NCBI GenBank assembly: GCA_024641505.1 | Contig: JAHECY010000015.1 | Location: 1-54,829, forward strand | Reading direction: 5' to 3' | Length of the DNA: 54,829 nucleotides | DNA from: Gammaproteobacteria bacterium | GTDB lineage: Bacteria > Pseudomonadota > Gammaproteobacteria > SG8-11 | Notes under the pieces: model-generated | What the model was told of the DNA's origin: nothing | Database searches by the model: none | What the model saw: the letters and a program-made list of their open reading frames with translations, nothing else | Shown: one piece after another, positions 27,869 through 36,554 of the stretch | Layout: each line of letters begins with the position of its first letter | How positions within the stretch are numbered: the first letter of the stretch is position 1 | Made by a program: the position numbers and the translations under genes

Positions 27869-27935
27869 GTGACAGTGACAGTGACAGTGACAGTGACAGT
27901 GACAGTGACAGTGACAGTGACAGTGACAGTGACAG
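27869..27935. repeat. Tandem hexanucleotide repeat (GACAGT)n
   Basis: An uninterrupted array of GACAGT, ten full copies from 27871 to 27930 plus partial copies on either side. The unit reads Asp-Ser in one frame, but no gene spans it. It lies about 150 bases upstream of the metallophosphoesterase start and could change in copy number by slippage. Confidence 0.98.
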
Positions 27936-28010
27936 GCGTACGGCCCGGTCAATCCGTAGTCAATATTCTGCGATTGTGTTTTAAGGATAAAGAAAGATGG
28001 CGAAACTGCC

Positions 28011-28034
28011 TAAGCCATTCAATCTAATGGCTTA
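28011..28034. repeat. Perfect inverted repeat
   Basis: TAAGCCATT at 28011-28019 pairs with AATGGCTTA at 28026-28034 around a six-base loop. It lies just downstream of the autotransporter gene on the minus strand, without a clear T-run, so it may be an mRNA end structure or a weak terminator. Confidence 0.7.
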
Positions 28035-28086
28035 GTCACGATCTTGGATCAAACGCTAAAGTGATGTCGGGCAACGGTCGTGCCCG

Positions 28087-29511
28087 TCAGAACTCCCCGC
28101 GCACGCCCACCAGGACCAGGTAGGTTTTCATGTTTCTCAGGTCCTGGGCGGTTTCGTAGTAAAGGAAGCTTTGATACCCCCCCGCGCTGACCACGGAAAT
28201 ACCGGCGCCGGCAAGAAAGTAATTGCGATCTGCACGATCCGACGGTGCTTTCCAGACGGTGTGCGTCGTGTCATAGAGATAACTGGCTTTGACGTTTTGC
28301 CGACTATCATTGAATTCATGGTGGTACTCGAAACGCAGTTGCGGTACCAGTACACCGGCGTCGCTGCTGACCGACTTATTGAAATCAAATCCCATGACGC
28401 TTTCCACTGATTCCACGCTCTGCTTGCCTATTGCCAGTTCCAAGCCGGAGTACCCGCTTTCGTTGTAACTTTCGATGTTGGTGTCGGCCCAGGAGAAATT
28501 GAAATACGGCGACCAGGTGTAGTTTTCGACCACGAAATCACGAGTCACACCCAAGCCGGCACTGCTTTGCCTGCCATTGGCATGGCCTTCTATCTGCGAC
28601 GGCAGCATGCTGCTGAGGGACGCCGCTTGCTGATTGTTGACAGCCCAGGAAATGGTGGCAAGGTCGCGCGTCGTGGTGTATTGGCTGCGGTTGGCGGATA
28701 AAATTGCATCCGCGCTCCAACCGGCGAATAACAAGGTGCCATAGAGCGACAAAGAGTTGCCATGGGATGAGGCCTTGTCGGTAGCGTCGCCGATGTCGGC
28801 GTTCAATTTGTTGTAGCCGACGGCCAGTCCCACTACCGCGTTGGGGCCAATGGGCAGATCGGCGCCGGCGGTTAGTCCTCCGGCCTGATACTCGAAACCG
28901 TCTTCACGGCTGGTGGCGTGCTTGTCGCCGAAGTTGACGCCGCCGTTGACATACCAACTCAGTTGCGGCCGATCACCGGCGCCTCCGCCCAACATGCGAC
29001 TTGAGGGGGTGGCATCGGCAAGATTGAGACCGACATCATAGCCGCCATCGTTCAGGGCAATTCCGGGTTTGGCGCCGCTCTTGAGTGCGCTCAAACGGTT
29101 GGCTACATTGGTAACCTGTACCTGCCCCGCATCGCGGGCCACCGCGCCATGGGCCAGTACTTCTTCATGGGCCAGTTCACCCAGACCGGTGCGCAGCTGT
29201 TCCTCCGTGATGTTCAGGGAGCCGTCCGTGTTGCCGGTATTCTGAATCATGTTTGCAGTACGCACCATTGCGGTACAGGCAACGGACAAATTCTGTTGCT
29301 CCGCAGTCTTCGCGGTGTTGGTCGCCAGGCCGGGGCAAATAGTCTGGACGGTAGTCGCCAGATCGTATTCCACCGCGTTCAACCCTTTGGTGTCGCGTAG
29401 CGCGGCTGAAGCGGCGGGTGTCATTGCGTAGGACAAGATGGCGGTCAAAGCAAGCACGGAAATATCGGTGGTAGTGAGTGAAATTGGTGGCAGTTGCTGT
29501 TTGCGGGGCAT
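28087..29511 (-). CDS. Autotransporter beta-barrel domain protein
   Basis: 474 residues, with GGAGG nine bases ahead of the ATG. A signal peptide (ending PAASAAL) leads to a helical passenger of about 150 residues (about 40-190), then a typical autotransporter barrel of about 270 residues ending in Phe (VLVGVRGEF). Blocks such as YQAGGLTAGADLPIG and GLAVGYNKLNADIGD are typical of the barrel. The passenger is short and Ala/Thr/Asn-rich with CTAM and ICPG cysteines, so it may stay attached. The gene is monocistronic. The secreted function is unknown. Confidence 0.9.
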   Translation of the reverse strand: MPRKQQLPPISLTTTDISVLALTAILSYAMTPAASAALRDTKGLNAVEYDLATTVQTICPGLATNTAKTAEQQNLSVACTAMVRTANMIQNTGNTDGSLNITEEQLRTGLGELAHEEVLAHGAVARDAGQVQVTNVANRLSALKSGAKPGIALNDGGYDVGLNLADATPSSRMLGGGAGDRPQLSWYVNGGVNFGDKHATSREDGFEYQAGGLTAGADLPIGPNAVVGLAVGYNKLNADIGDATDKASSHGNSLSLYGTLLFAGWSADAILSANRSQYTTTRDLATISWAVNNQQAASLSSMLPSQIEGHANGRQSSAGLGVTRDFVVENYTWSPYFNFSWADTNIESYNESGYSGLELAIGKQSVESVESVMGFDFNKSVSSDAGVLVPQLRFEYHHEFNDSRQNVKASYLYDTTHTVWKAPSDRADRNYFLAGAGISVVSAGGYQSFLYYETAQDLRNMKTYLVLVGVRGEF

Positions 29512-29684
29512 GTAATTACCTCCATGTTGATCTGCGCGGGATGCTTTACCACGTTACATTGTTACATTGGTAGCTGGACACTGTAGAGGTCTGCGCTTAC
29601 TCCCGGCTTACTTGCGGTAATCCATAGGTGTGAAGTGATGTTAAATTGCGACACCTTGCGTGCCGCTTTGCCACGGTTTAAATG

Positions 29685-30515
29685 CTACCAATGCCGGACC
29701 GCCAGCTCGTGCAGAATTCCGGACCAGTAGGTTTCCCAGCAACAGTTGTGGTCAAAGCCATCGACCACGCGCAGGGTCGGCGCGCCACTGTCACCTAAAC
29801 CTTTGGCGATGATCTGGTACGGTACTTCCCGGTCTTCGGCACCCGCCAGGTGCAGCTGATAAAAAGTAGCGGTGTGATTGACGTCATGCGCTGGATTCAA
29901 TGATCCGGTCAGTGGTGTATAGCCGTGCATTTGCGCCCAGGTAACGATGTCGAGATTGGCTGCAATGGTCACCAGCGCGCGCGTTTGTGGCAGTTGCCGT
30001 GCCATGAGCATGGCCAGGGTGCCACCGCCGCTGTGCCCGATCAGTACGATGTCATCAAAAGGCGCCGTTGCCAGATAAGCGCGCAGTGCGATCAGCATGC
30101 TCTGTACCACTTCCGGCGCGTAGCGCCGACTGGTCCAGTAGATCGGTGTGCAATGTTCCTTATTGTATAAACCGTTATAGCAGGGACGACCCAGGTAAAG
30201 CGAGGGTGCCGGGTCCAGGCGCATCAATTTCAACATCAGCGGATCGCGGCTGGTGGGATCCACCGCAAACTCGCCGAGTCGCGGGAACGGTCTGCCGTCA
30301 CCCTCGATGTAAACATGCAACACGTGACCGGCGGAGGTGCCGCCATGCAGGAAAGACGCATGTACGAACGGTTGTCCCTGCAGGGTGATTTCCTGAAAGC
30401 CGAAATCGACGGCCAGCGCGCGCAACTTGGCGCCCGGCGCGGCGCAGCCAGTCAGGCCGAGCAGCATGGCGCTGCAAAGCAACGCGCGCAACCAGGCAGG
30501 TGGCGATGGCTTCAC
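29685..30515 (-). CDS. Lipoprotein alpha/beta hydrolase
   Basis: 276 residues from a GTG nine bases after the gor stop. A lipoprotein signal has lipobox LTGC (Cys about residue 24). The nucleophile elbow is GHSGGG (IVLIGHSGGGTLAML), and a late His sits in VDGFDHNCCW; the acidic residue is not certain. It is anchored to a membrane facing the periplasm and probably cleaves an ester or amide, substrate unknown. It completes the operon pgdx-gor-hydrolase. Confidence 0.88.
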   Translation of the reverse strand: MKPSPPAWLRALLCSAMLLGLTGCAAPGAKLRALAVDFGFQEITLQGQPFVHASFLHGGTSAGHVLHVYIEGDGRPFPRLGEFAVDPTSRDPLMLKLMRLDPAPSLYLGRPCYNGLYNKEHCTPIYWTSRRYAPEVVQSMLIALRAYLATAPFDDIVLIGHSGGGTLAMLMARQLPQTRALVTIAANLDIVTWAQMHGYTPLTGSLNPAHDVNHTATFYQLHLAGAEDREVPYQIIAKGLGDSGAPTLRVVDGFDHNCCWETYWSGILHELAVRHW

Positions 30516-30524
30516 AAGGCATGC

Positions 30525-31892
30525 TCAGGCGGGTGGCGCATCCGGCACCTTCAATGTCACAAGTTCTTCAGCGCTGGTAGGGTGAATGGCCACGGTGTTG
30601 TCGAAGTCCGCTTTGGTGGCGCCCATCTTTATCGCGACGGCAAACCCCTGCAACATTTCGTCGGCGCCTTCGCCGATGATATGCAAGCCAACGATACGTT
30701 GCGTCGGCCCCGCGCACACCAGCTTCATGGCGGTGGTACTGCCGTGGGCGGCCAACGCGAAGCGCATGGGAGTGAAGCGGGTGCTGTAGGTGGTTACCGC
30801 GTTGTCGAATCGCGCGCGCGCCTGGGGTTCCGTAAGGCCTACGGTGCCGATTGGCGGATGGCTGAAGACCACGGTGGGAATATTCTCGTAATCAAGTTTG
30901 CTGTCATGCTGGCCCGCAAACAAGCGTGCGGCCAGGCGTCGGCCGGCGGCAATGGCGACCGGTGTCAGCGCCGCTTTGCCGGTAATGTCACCGATGGCGT
31001 AGATGCCCGGTACATTGGTGTTTTCAAATGCGTCCACGGGGATGCTGCCATTGGCGTTCACGGTTACCCCCGCTGCCTGCAGGTCCAGGGCGCCGCTGTT
31101 GGGACGTCGCCCCACGGCCCAGATCACGCTGTCGAAGGGGCCGTCATGTTGTCGTTGGACATTACGCACCTCGATGCCGTCCGCCATTTGGGCGAGTTCA
31201 GTGATGGACCAGTCATGGCGCAATGTTATCCCCTGCTGTGTCATGGTCGCCGCCAGTACATTGCTGAGCATCGGATCGAAACCGGCGAGCAGCTGTTGGG
31301 CACGGACGAACAGTGTGACCTGGGAGCCCAAGGCGCGCAGCATTCCCGCCAGTTCCACGCCGATGTAGCCGGCACCGATGACGGCAACGTTACGCGGTTG
31401 CTGTGACATTTGAAAAAAACCTTCAGAGCTTATGCCCAGGTGCGCGCCGGGCAGTTCGGGTACCACCGGTGTGGAGCCGGTGGCGATCACGATGTGAGGG
31501 GCGTGGTAGTGCCGGCCACCGACATCAAGGGTCTGGGCATCGATAAAGCGTCCATAACCTTCAATATGGGTGATACCGAGGTCGTCGATATAACTTCGCC
31601 AGTAGTCGTTGATATTCTTTATGTACCGGTCACGGCTTTGAGTCAGATGGCGCCAATCCGTTGCGTTGCGCGTAACCGGGATGCCGAAACCACCGGCATC
31701 GTCCGCGGCGTGCGCCAGATGCGCGGCATACCACATGAGTTTCTTGGGAACGCAGCCATTGTTGACGCAGGTGCCACCGAGAGGTGCGCCGTCGATGACG
31801 GCGGCCTTGGCACCGAGTTGCGCCGCTTTTTCCGCCACCGCCAGGCCGCCACTGCCGCCGCCGAGGGCGATTAAATCGAATGTTTCAAGCAT
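30525..31892 (-). CDS. gor: Glutathione-disulfide reductase
   Basis: 455 residues, FAD-dependent, with the active disulfide in [13 protein letters not shown] (Cys42, Cys47), the FAD site [15 protein letters not shown], the NADPH loop [13 protein letters not shown] and the C-terminal His-Glu pair HPTSAEE (His437, Glu442). It regenerates GSH from GSSG. In E. coli Gor two Arg recognise the NADPH phosphate in FVRKHAPLR; here the segment reads FVRAQQLLA, so the second Arg is replaced. It lies 57 bases after the Prx-Grx fusion, whose glutaredoxin domain needs GSH, so the two form a functional pair. GGAG ahead of the ATG supports the start. Confidence 0.95.
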   Translation of the reverse strand: MLETFDLIALGGGSGGLAVAEKAAQLGAKAAVIDGAPLGGTCVNNGCVPKKLMWYAAHLAHAADDAGGFGIPVTRNATDWRHLTQSRDRYIKNINDYWRSYIDDLGITHIEGYGRFIDAQTLDVGGRHYHAPHIVIATGSTPVVPELPGAHLGISSEGFFQMSQQPRNVAVIGAGYIGVELAGMLRALGSQVTLFVRAQQLLAGFDPMLSNVLAATMTQQGITLRHDWSITELAQMADGIEVRNVQRQHDGPFDSVIWAVGRRPNSGALDLQAAGVTVNANGSIPVDAFENTNVPGIYAIGDITGKAALTPVAIAAGRRLAARLFAGQHDSKLDYENIPTVVFSHPPIGTVGLTEPQARARFDNAVTTYSTRFTPMRFALAAHGSTTAMKLVCAGPTQRIVGLHIIGEGADEMLQGFAVAIKMGATKADFDNTVAIHPTSAEELVTLKVPDAPPA

Positions 31893-31910
31893 GTCGTTGA
31901 TCTCCGGTGG

Positions 31911-31940
31911 TAACAGGCGGGCCGCTGGGCCCGCCTGTTA
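31911..31940 (-). other. Intercistronic 13-bp hairpin between pgdx and gor
   Basis: TAACAGGCGGGCC (31911-31923) pairs perfectly with GGCCCGCCTGTTA (31928-31940) around GCTG. It has no T-run on the minus strand, so it is not a plain terminator. It lies between the fusion-gene stop and the gor ribosome-binding site and may adjust expression or mRNA stability of the two genes. Confidence 0.85.
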
Positions 31941-31949
31941 CGCTGGTGC

Positions 31950-32699
31950 TTACGCCACATTACGCGCCTGTTTTTCAAAGTGCGCACGTAGTTCATCGGA
32001 ACCACCGATATGCACGCCATCAATGAACACCTGGGGCACGGTTTCCCGGCCGGTGATGGCGCGGACACTGCGTAAGGTGGCATCATGGCCGGTGACGATT
32101 TCATCGTAACTCATCCCGTGTTCCTGGAGCAGTTTTTTCGCCGCGGCGCAGTAAGGGCAACCGGGTTTAGTGATGATGCTCACCGCCGCCGGCTTGAGTG
32201 CCTGGGGATTGATGTAGTTCAGCATGGTGTCGGCATCAGAGACTTCAAAGGGATCGCCGGGCACCTGGGGTTCCACGAACATTTTTTTGATGATCCCGTC
32301 TTTGACCAGCATTGAATAGCGCCAGGACCGTTTGCCGAAGCCGAGATCCGATTTGTCCACCAGCATACCCATGCCGGCGGTGAATTCCCCGTTACCGTCG
32401 GGAATCATGGTGATGTTTTCCGCTTCCTGGTCCGCGCCCCAGGCATCCATGACAAAGGCGTCGTTGACGGACATGCAGATGATGTCGTCGACGCCGTTTT
32501 CCTGAAACGTGGCCGCCAGCTCATTATACCGGGGCAGGTGGGTGGAGGAGCAGGTGGGAGTGAACGCGCCGGGCAGGGAAAACACCACCACGGTCTTGCC
32601 ATGAAATAATTGGTCACTGCTAACGTCGACGAACTCCCCGTTGCGGCGGGTTTTAAAAATGACAGTGGGTACCCGTTGACCTTCGTGGTTTGCTGACAT
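31950..32699 (-). CDS. Peroxiredoxin-glutaredoxin fusion (hybrid Prx5)
   Basis: 249 residues. The N-terminal Prx5-type domain (about 1-165) has the peroxidatic Cys50 in PGAFTPTCS; the C-terminal glutaredoxin domain (about 170-249) has the dithiol site GCPYC (Cys181, Cys184) and a TVPQVFIDG block with cis-Pro. Such hybrids, known from Haemophilus and sulfur oxidisers, reduce peroxides with electrons from GSH. An AAAGGAG site lies seven bases ahead of the ATG. It heads the operon with gor and a hydrolase, behind a promoter with an OxyR-like box. Confidence 0.96.
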   Translation of the reverse strand: MSANHEGQRVPTVIFKTRRNGEFVDVSSDQLFHGKTVVVFSLPGAFTPTCSSTHLPRYNELAATFQENGVDDIICMSVNDAFVMDAWGADQEAENITMIPDGNGEFTAGMGMLVDKSDLGFGKRSWRYSMLVKDGIIKKMFVEPQVPGDPFEVSDADTMLNYINPQALKPAAVSIITKPGCPYCAAAKKLLQEHGMSYDEIVTGHDATLRSVRAITGRETVPQVFIDGVHIGGSDELRAHFEKQARNVA

Positions 32700-32758
32700 G
32701 GATAGTCTCCTTTGTTGAAAAATGGTTCTGTTTGCTTGGTGATTACGCTATGGGAGAC

Positions 32759-32787
32759 ATTATGCGCGGATCGCAATGATAGGTAAA
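32759..32787 (-). promoter_or_regulatory. Candidate promoter of the Prx-Grx/gor operon
   Basis: On the minus strand TTTACC (32787-32782) and CATAAT (32764-32759) are 17 bases apart, fitting -35 and -10. The start would be near 32752, about 50 bases upstream of the ATG. The -35 is imperfect, as for an activator-dependent promoter. Confidence 0.55.
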
Positions 32788-32824
32788 AACGTTAATAACT
32801 ATTGTTATGATAGTGATAAACAAT
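32788..32824 (-). promoter_or_regulatory. Candidate OxyR operator
   Basis: Four tetramers with 7-base spacers give the 37-base OxyR layout: AACG-N7-CTAT-N7-ATAG-N7-CAAT. The two central tetramers match perfectly, the outer ones match 2/4 and 3/4. The box abuts the -35 of the predicted promoter of the Prx-Grx fusion, the usual place for OxyR activation. Confidence 0.6.
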
Positions 32825-33096
32825 TAATCGCGGGCGGCTCCAATGATCGGCACCTGCAGTGCTGGGTAATGAACAGATTGGTGTAAGCGGGTGGTTCAGG
32901 GAGCTGTTGTTATGGGCATGGCAGGGTCTATCATATTGTTATTTAAGTGTAAATGATGTGACCGGCAGACCGGCGCCCCGCCGCTGTCCCGGATCGAAAC
33001 GGTGTTTTTGAGTGCTCACCAAGGCTTCGTATCGGCGGGGGTGCGCCGTTGTCGGAAGCCGGCGTATCCGTCCCGAGGGGCTACGGAAGCGCTTGT
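32825..33096. other. Non-coding gap between the Prx-Grx operon and pirin
   Basis: About 270 bases upstream of the OxyR-like box to the pirin stop. No gene with a ribosome-binding site is seen; it may hold the 3' end of the pirin transcript. Confidence 0.5.
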
Positions 33097-33951
33097 TCAA
33101 GGATTGACGTCGGCCTTGCGTTGCACCAGGGTGCCGTTGTGATAGTCGGTGAAGGCCTGACGAATTTCTTCCTGGGTATTCATCACGAACGGGCCGTATT
33201 GCACAATGGGTTCGCCCAGGGGCTTGCCCGCTACCAGAATAAAGCGTGCACCTTGGGGACCGGCATCGACGCGCAACTGATCACCGTCTCCTAACACCGC
33301 GAAGGTATGCCGGGGCAGGGCATGGCTGTCGACCGCGGCCTGGCCCTCGAACACATAGATGAAGCCCTGCAGGGTGGCGGGTAGCGCATGGCTGAAATGC
33401 CCGGCCGCCGCCAGCGTGACATCCAGGTACTGAACCTGGGTATCCGGATCATTGATGGGCGCCGCTGTCGCGTTGCAGCTACCGATGATCACTTTGATGC
33501 GGGCGCCGTCCTTGTCAACGATGGGAAAGCGATCCGCCTGGAATTCCTGATAGGTCGGCGCGCTCATTTTTTCCCGTGCGGGCAAGTTGATCCACAGCTG
33601 AAATCCGCGCATCAGTCCCGCGGTCTGTTTAGGCATCTCGGAATGAATGACGCCACTGGCTGCTTTCATCCACTGGCCGCCGCCGGCTTGCAGGTCACCC
33701 GTATTTCCCATGCTATCCCGGTGTTCCATGTGTCCGTCCAGCATGTAGGTAAAGGTACAGAACCCACGATGCGGGTGGTCCGGAAAACCCGCGATATAAC
33801 TGTCGGGATCATCGCTGCTGAAATGATCCAGCATCAGAAACGGATCGAGGTGACGCAGGCGCGGGGTACCGATGGTGCGGTGCACGGTAACACCGGCGCC
33901 CTCAGTAACTTCCAGGGCCTGCACGATATCGCGTATGGAACGAGCTGTCAT
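33097..33951 (-). CDS. Pirin family protein
   Basis: 284 residues from the ATG at 33951 (an in-frame ATG at 33981 is also possible). It is a bicupin: the N-terminal cupin shows DPFLMLDHFSSD, HPHRGFCTFTYMLDG and the metal ligands in MEHRDS and VIHSEMP; the second cupin carries FVFEG-like and FAVLGDGDQL blocks. Pirins bind Fe and some act as quercetinase; others regulate metabolism or sense redox. GGGA about eight bases ahead is acceptable. It is monocistronic or linked loosely to the redox genes to its left by location. Confidence 0.93.
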   Translation of the reverse strand: MTARSIRDIVQALEVTEGAGVTVHRTIGTPRLRHLDPFLMLDHFSSDDPDSYIAGFPDHPHRGFCTFTYMLDGHMEHRDSMGNTGDLQAGGGQWMKAASGVIHSEMPKQTAGLMRGFQLWINLPAREKMSAPTYQEFQADRFPIVDKDGARIKVIIGSCNATAAPINDPDTQVQYLDVTLAAAGHFSHALPATLQGFIYVFEGQAAVDSHALPRHTFAVLGDGDQLRVDAGPQGARFILVAGKPLGEPIVQYGPFVMNTQEEIRQAFTDYHNGTLVQRKADVNP

Positions 33952-34174
33952 GATGTTGTTCCCAGTGGTATTGAAGAGCATTTTATCGCTTTTTTCTTGC
34001 GTGTTCGCGTCGTGCCGCAAGATTTATTTTGCCCGGGGCGAGTTTCTTCCGTGCCGGCCAGGTGACTTAGGAGTGAAAACCCGCAGCACCGTGCGCATCC
34101 AGCTTGAAGTTGCTGTTCAAGGGGTGCCTGGCGTGTGTCTGAAGAATCAGACTGATGCTGTCAATAGCCAGCGC

Positions 34175-34681
34175 TTAGGGGCCATCGATATGGGCTTTCT
34201 TGCCGTTGCGGTTACGCCAAACCTGCAGCTTGCGGTGGACGCCTTTGGTAAAGGCCTCGGAATAGTCTTCCAGGAAATCCACGCCGACAAGCACGATTAC
34301 GACAACAAACGCCAGTTTTATGGCGGTCAACTGGTAGCCCATGGCAATGACCACGCCAATGGAGGCTTGGGCCCAGATCGTGGCTGCGGAGGTGACGCCT
34401 AGCACAATACCGTCCCGGGTCAGCATCACGCCCGCCCCTAAAAAGCCGATGCCGGTAATCACTTGGCCAATAACGCGGGAAGGATCGGTATTGCCGCCAT
34501 TCACCAAAGCGGCGGCGGCAATAAAAATGTAAGTGCCCAGGGTAATCAAGGCGGAGGTGCGGATCCCCACGGGTTTGCCACGCAATTGACGCTCGATACC
34601 GATGATCGAGCCGCAGGCCAGGGCAGTGCCGATGGCTGCCCAGGAAAAGGGGTCAATTGAAGTCAGTTGGCTGAAGGTCAT
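34175..34681 (-). CDS. MgtC/SapB family membrane protein
   Basis: 168 residues with about four helices. The conserved N-terminal region reads ALACGSIIGIERQLRGKPVGIRTSALITLG, typical of MgtC, followed by GQVITGIGFLGAGVML and VTSAATIWAQASIGV. The large C-terminal soluble domain of pathogen MgtC is absent. MgtC proteins are linked to low-Mg2+ survival and to inhibition of the F-type ATPase in some bacteria. No Mg2+-regulatory leader could be recognised. Confidence 0.93.
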   Translation of the reverse strand: MTFSQLTSIDPFSWAAIGTALACGSIIGIERQLRGKPVGIRTSALITLGTYIFIAAAALVNGGNTDPSRVIGQVITGIGFLGAGVMLTRDGIVLGVTSAATIWAQASIGVVIAMGYQLTAIKLAFVVVIVLVGVDFLEDYSEAFTKGVHRKLQVWRNRNGKKAHIDGP

Positions 34682-34716
34682 AGCGACCGAAGATTCAAAA
34701 ACAGTGCCAATGCGGT

Positions 34717-35241
34717 TTAGGGTGCAGTGTCTTTGGCCCGTTGTTCAATTCCGGGCATCCACAACAAGTCCGTATTGCCGATATCCACGCCTAATTGGGA
34801 AATGAGGGCGGAAATCTGACCGCGATGATGGGTTTGGTGATGAAACATGTGCACCAGGCAGTCACCCAGCAGGAAAGAATGGCTTTTGTGGGTGATCGCG
34901 CTGGTAAACGTCAGTTTGCGGTCCATGTCCTGATCCTGCAATTTACCAATATAGCGTGTCAGCTGGTCATCGGTTTCCCGGCGAGCCGTTTTCAGTTCGT
35001 TGTAGTCAACGTACAATTCCTGGTCCAGCCCGGTGATGGACAGGGACGAATTTTCAAAGCGGCTCAGCCACAAGCGGTCTACCAGCAGAATGTGGTTCAG
35101 GGTTCGGTGAATCGAACCAAAAAATGCGCCCAGGGACTTTTTGCGGTGGTTATCAGGCACCGTGTCGCACAGGGTAAACATGTGTTCATTCATCCAATGG
35201 CTGTATTGGTTTTGAACGATGAAAGTTTCAATGAACTGCAT
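34717..35241 (-). CDS. DinB family protein
   Basis: 174 residues, a four-helix bundle of the DinB/YfiT type. Metal ligand histidines are visible in HRTLNHILLVDRLW near residues 45-58 and in HMFHHQTHHRGQI near 130-143. DinB-like enzymes include thiol-S-transferases (bacillithiol or mycothiol type); here the thiol is unknown and glutathione is the abundant thiol by context. AGGAG eight bases ahead of the ATG supports the start. Confidence 0.93.
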   Translation of the reverse strand: MQFIETFIVQNQYSHWMNEHMFTLCDTVPDNHRKKSLGAFFGSIHRTLNHILLVDRLWLSRFENSSLSITGLDQELYVDYNELKTARRETDDQLTRYIGKLQDQDMDRKLTFTSAITHKSHSFLLGDCLVHMFHHQTHHRGQISALISQLGVDIGNTDLLWMPGIEQRAKDTAP

Positions 35242-35362
35242 GCGTAATTACTCCTGTGCTGGCGGCCAAGGGTTACCGATCAAAGGGCAGTGTAGCGAAA
35301 TTTCAGCCCTGAAGGTAACACGTTATTCCATTGCGACCTGCGGCTTGGGGAGCATGGATTGT

Positions 35363-35914
35363 TTAACGCAGTCTGTTACCGGTCAGCGCATCACGGATTT
35401 CCGAAGGCGTCGTGGCGGCACCTGTGGAGCCGTTGATCAGTGCGTCTATCCCGCGAGGAAAATAGGCCTCTACGTCACTGGCGGTGCGTGCCGGTGCCTG
35501 GCCCGCGGGATTGGCACTGGTGGAAACCACCGGTTTACCAAATCCCAGACAGAGCTCCCGGCATAAGGGGTGGGCGGTGATCCTGACCGCCAGCGTATCG
35601 TGATTCCCCCTTAACCATTGTGGGATGCGGGGCTGGGCAGGTAACAACCACGTCACCGGACCGGGCCATGTCGGAAAAATTCTCTGCTGTATTTCCTCGT
35701 TCAGGGGCAACAGGTACGGTGCCAATTGTTCCCAGGACCCGGCAATCAGGATCAATCCTTTGTCCTGGGGGCGCTGTTTCAAATGCAGGATACGCTGCAC
35801 TGCCGATGCCGCATCCGGGTCGCAACCCAAGCCCCAAACGCCCTCGGTAGGATAGGCGATAACTCCACCTTGGCGCAGCGTAGCGATAGCTTCGGTAACC
35901 GTTTGGTGGTGCAT
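35363..35914 (-). CDS. tsaC: Threonylcarbamoyl-AMP synthase TsaC/Sua5
   Basis: 183 residues, the short form without the Sua5 extension. Motifs: AYPTEGVWGLGCDP near residues 20-33, KQRPQDKGLILIAGS (ATP/threonine site) and VVSTSANPAGQ. It makes threonylcarbamoyl-AMP from Thr, bicarbonate and ATP for t6A of tRNA. It is convergent with nothing here; in other gammaproteobacteria tsaC often follows purE-purK, and the purE gene lies 640 bases away on the same strand. Confidence 0.96.
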   Translation of the reverse strand: MHHQTVTEAIATLRQGGVIAYPTEGVWGLGCDPDAASAVQRILHLKQRPQDKGLILIAGSWEQLAPYLLPLNEEIQQRIFPTWPGPVTWLLPAQPRIPQWLRGNHDTLAVRITAHPLCRELCLGFGKPVVSTSANPAGQAPARTASDVEAYFPRGIDALINGSTGAATTPSEIRDALTGNRLR

Positions 35915-36115
35915 TCTTTGAATTCATCCAGGCAGCGTCGTTGTAGCTGCCCATTGTCGCTCCAGGATCCGGCGGGTGCCAGAATTTTTCGTTGTTCCTC
36001 CCTGAGCCGCGGCTGGGCGGCATATTCTCCGCGGCTGGGCAAATTACGAATAGACCCGATTTCGAACGAAGCGCAGCATGGAGTGAGTGAACGTGAGCCA
36101 GTCAAGAGGTGCCAC

Positions 36116-36547
36116 ATGCGGCTCGTGCGCTGCAAGGACGGTCGTTTCTGGTCACCGCTGATTTCGGCAGTGGTGCTATGTTTATCATTGATGCCATCTG
36201 CGTATGCCGAACATCTGCTGGATCGGAAAACGGCGGAGTACAATCAACGAATTGAATCCCGGCTTATCGTCAATCTGTACCATGACCTGGTCGATAAAGG
36301 TGCTATCCAGGTATACGAGCATACTCTGCGTCGGGAGGATGTGATCCCGGTCAGCGTAGCCCACAACTATCTCCTGGAAAATGACGAACTGGTGGTGCAC
36401 ATCTTCAGCAAATTGCGCAGTTCGATTCCTATTCCGGGACAACCCAGTATGGTGGTGCATGCGGTGACCGTGGTGTTGAATATGGACGGTCAATTGCAGA
36501 GCGTCATTTATCATGCGCGGCAGGATACCGCCAAGACGGATCCGTGA
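36116..36547 (+). CDS. Small exported protein, unknown function
   Basis: 143 residues from the ATG at 36116, supported by GAGGT about five bases ahead; the in-frame frame to 35726 overlaps tsaC and is not real. A signal peptide ends near SLMPSAYAEH. The mature part is mixed alpha/beta with DLVDKGAIQVYEHTL, VAHNYLLENDELVVHIFSK and VVHAVTVVLNMDGQLQSV. I recognise no family. It interrupts what is usually a purE-purK-tsaC block and lies convergent to purE, whose stop is seven bases away. Confidence 0.7.
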   Translation: MRLVRCKDGRFWSPLISAVVLCLSLMPSAYAEHLLDRKTAEYNQRIESRLIVNLYHDLVDKGAIQVYEHTLRREDVIPVSVAHNYLLENDELVVHIFSKLRSSIPIPGQPSMVVHAVTVVLNMDGQLQSVIYHARQDTAKTDP

Positions 36548-36554
36548 GCTTTAT

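Larger units (their letters stand above)
27765..28086. other. Non-coding gap holding a hexanucleotide repeat and an inverted repeat
   Basis: About 320 bases between two minus-strand genes. It should contain the metallophosphoesterase promoter and the terminator of the autotransporter gene. The tandem repeat and the stem-loop are listed separately. I see no open frame with a ribosome-binding site. Confidence 0.6.

Noticed and set aside
27869-27935. CRISPR-like array
   Set aside because: Units are six bases, identical and back to back with no spacers, and no cas gene is near.
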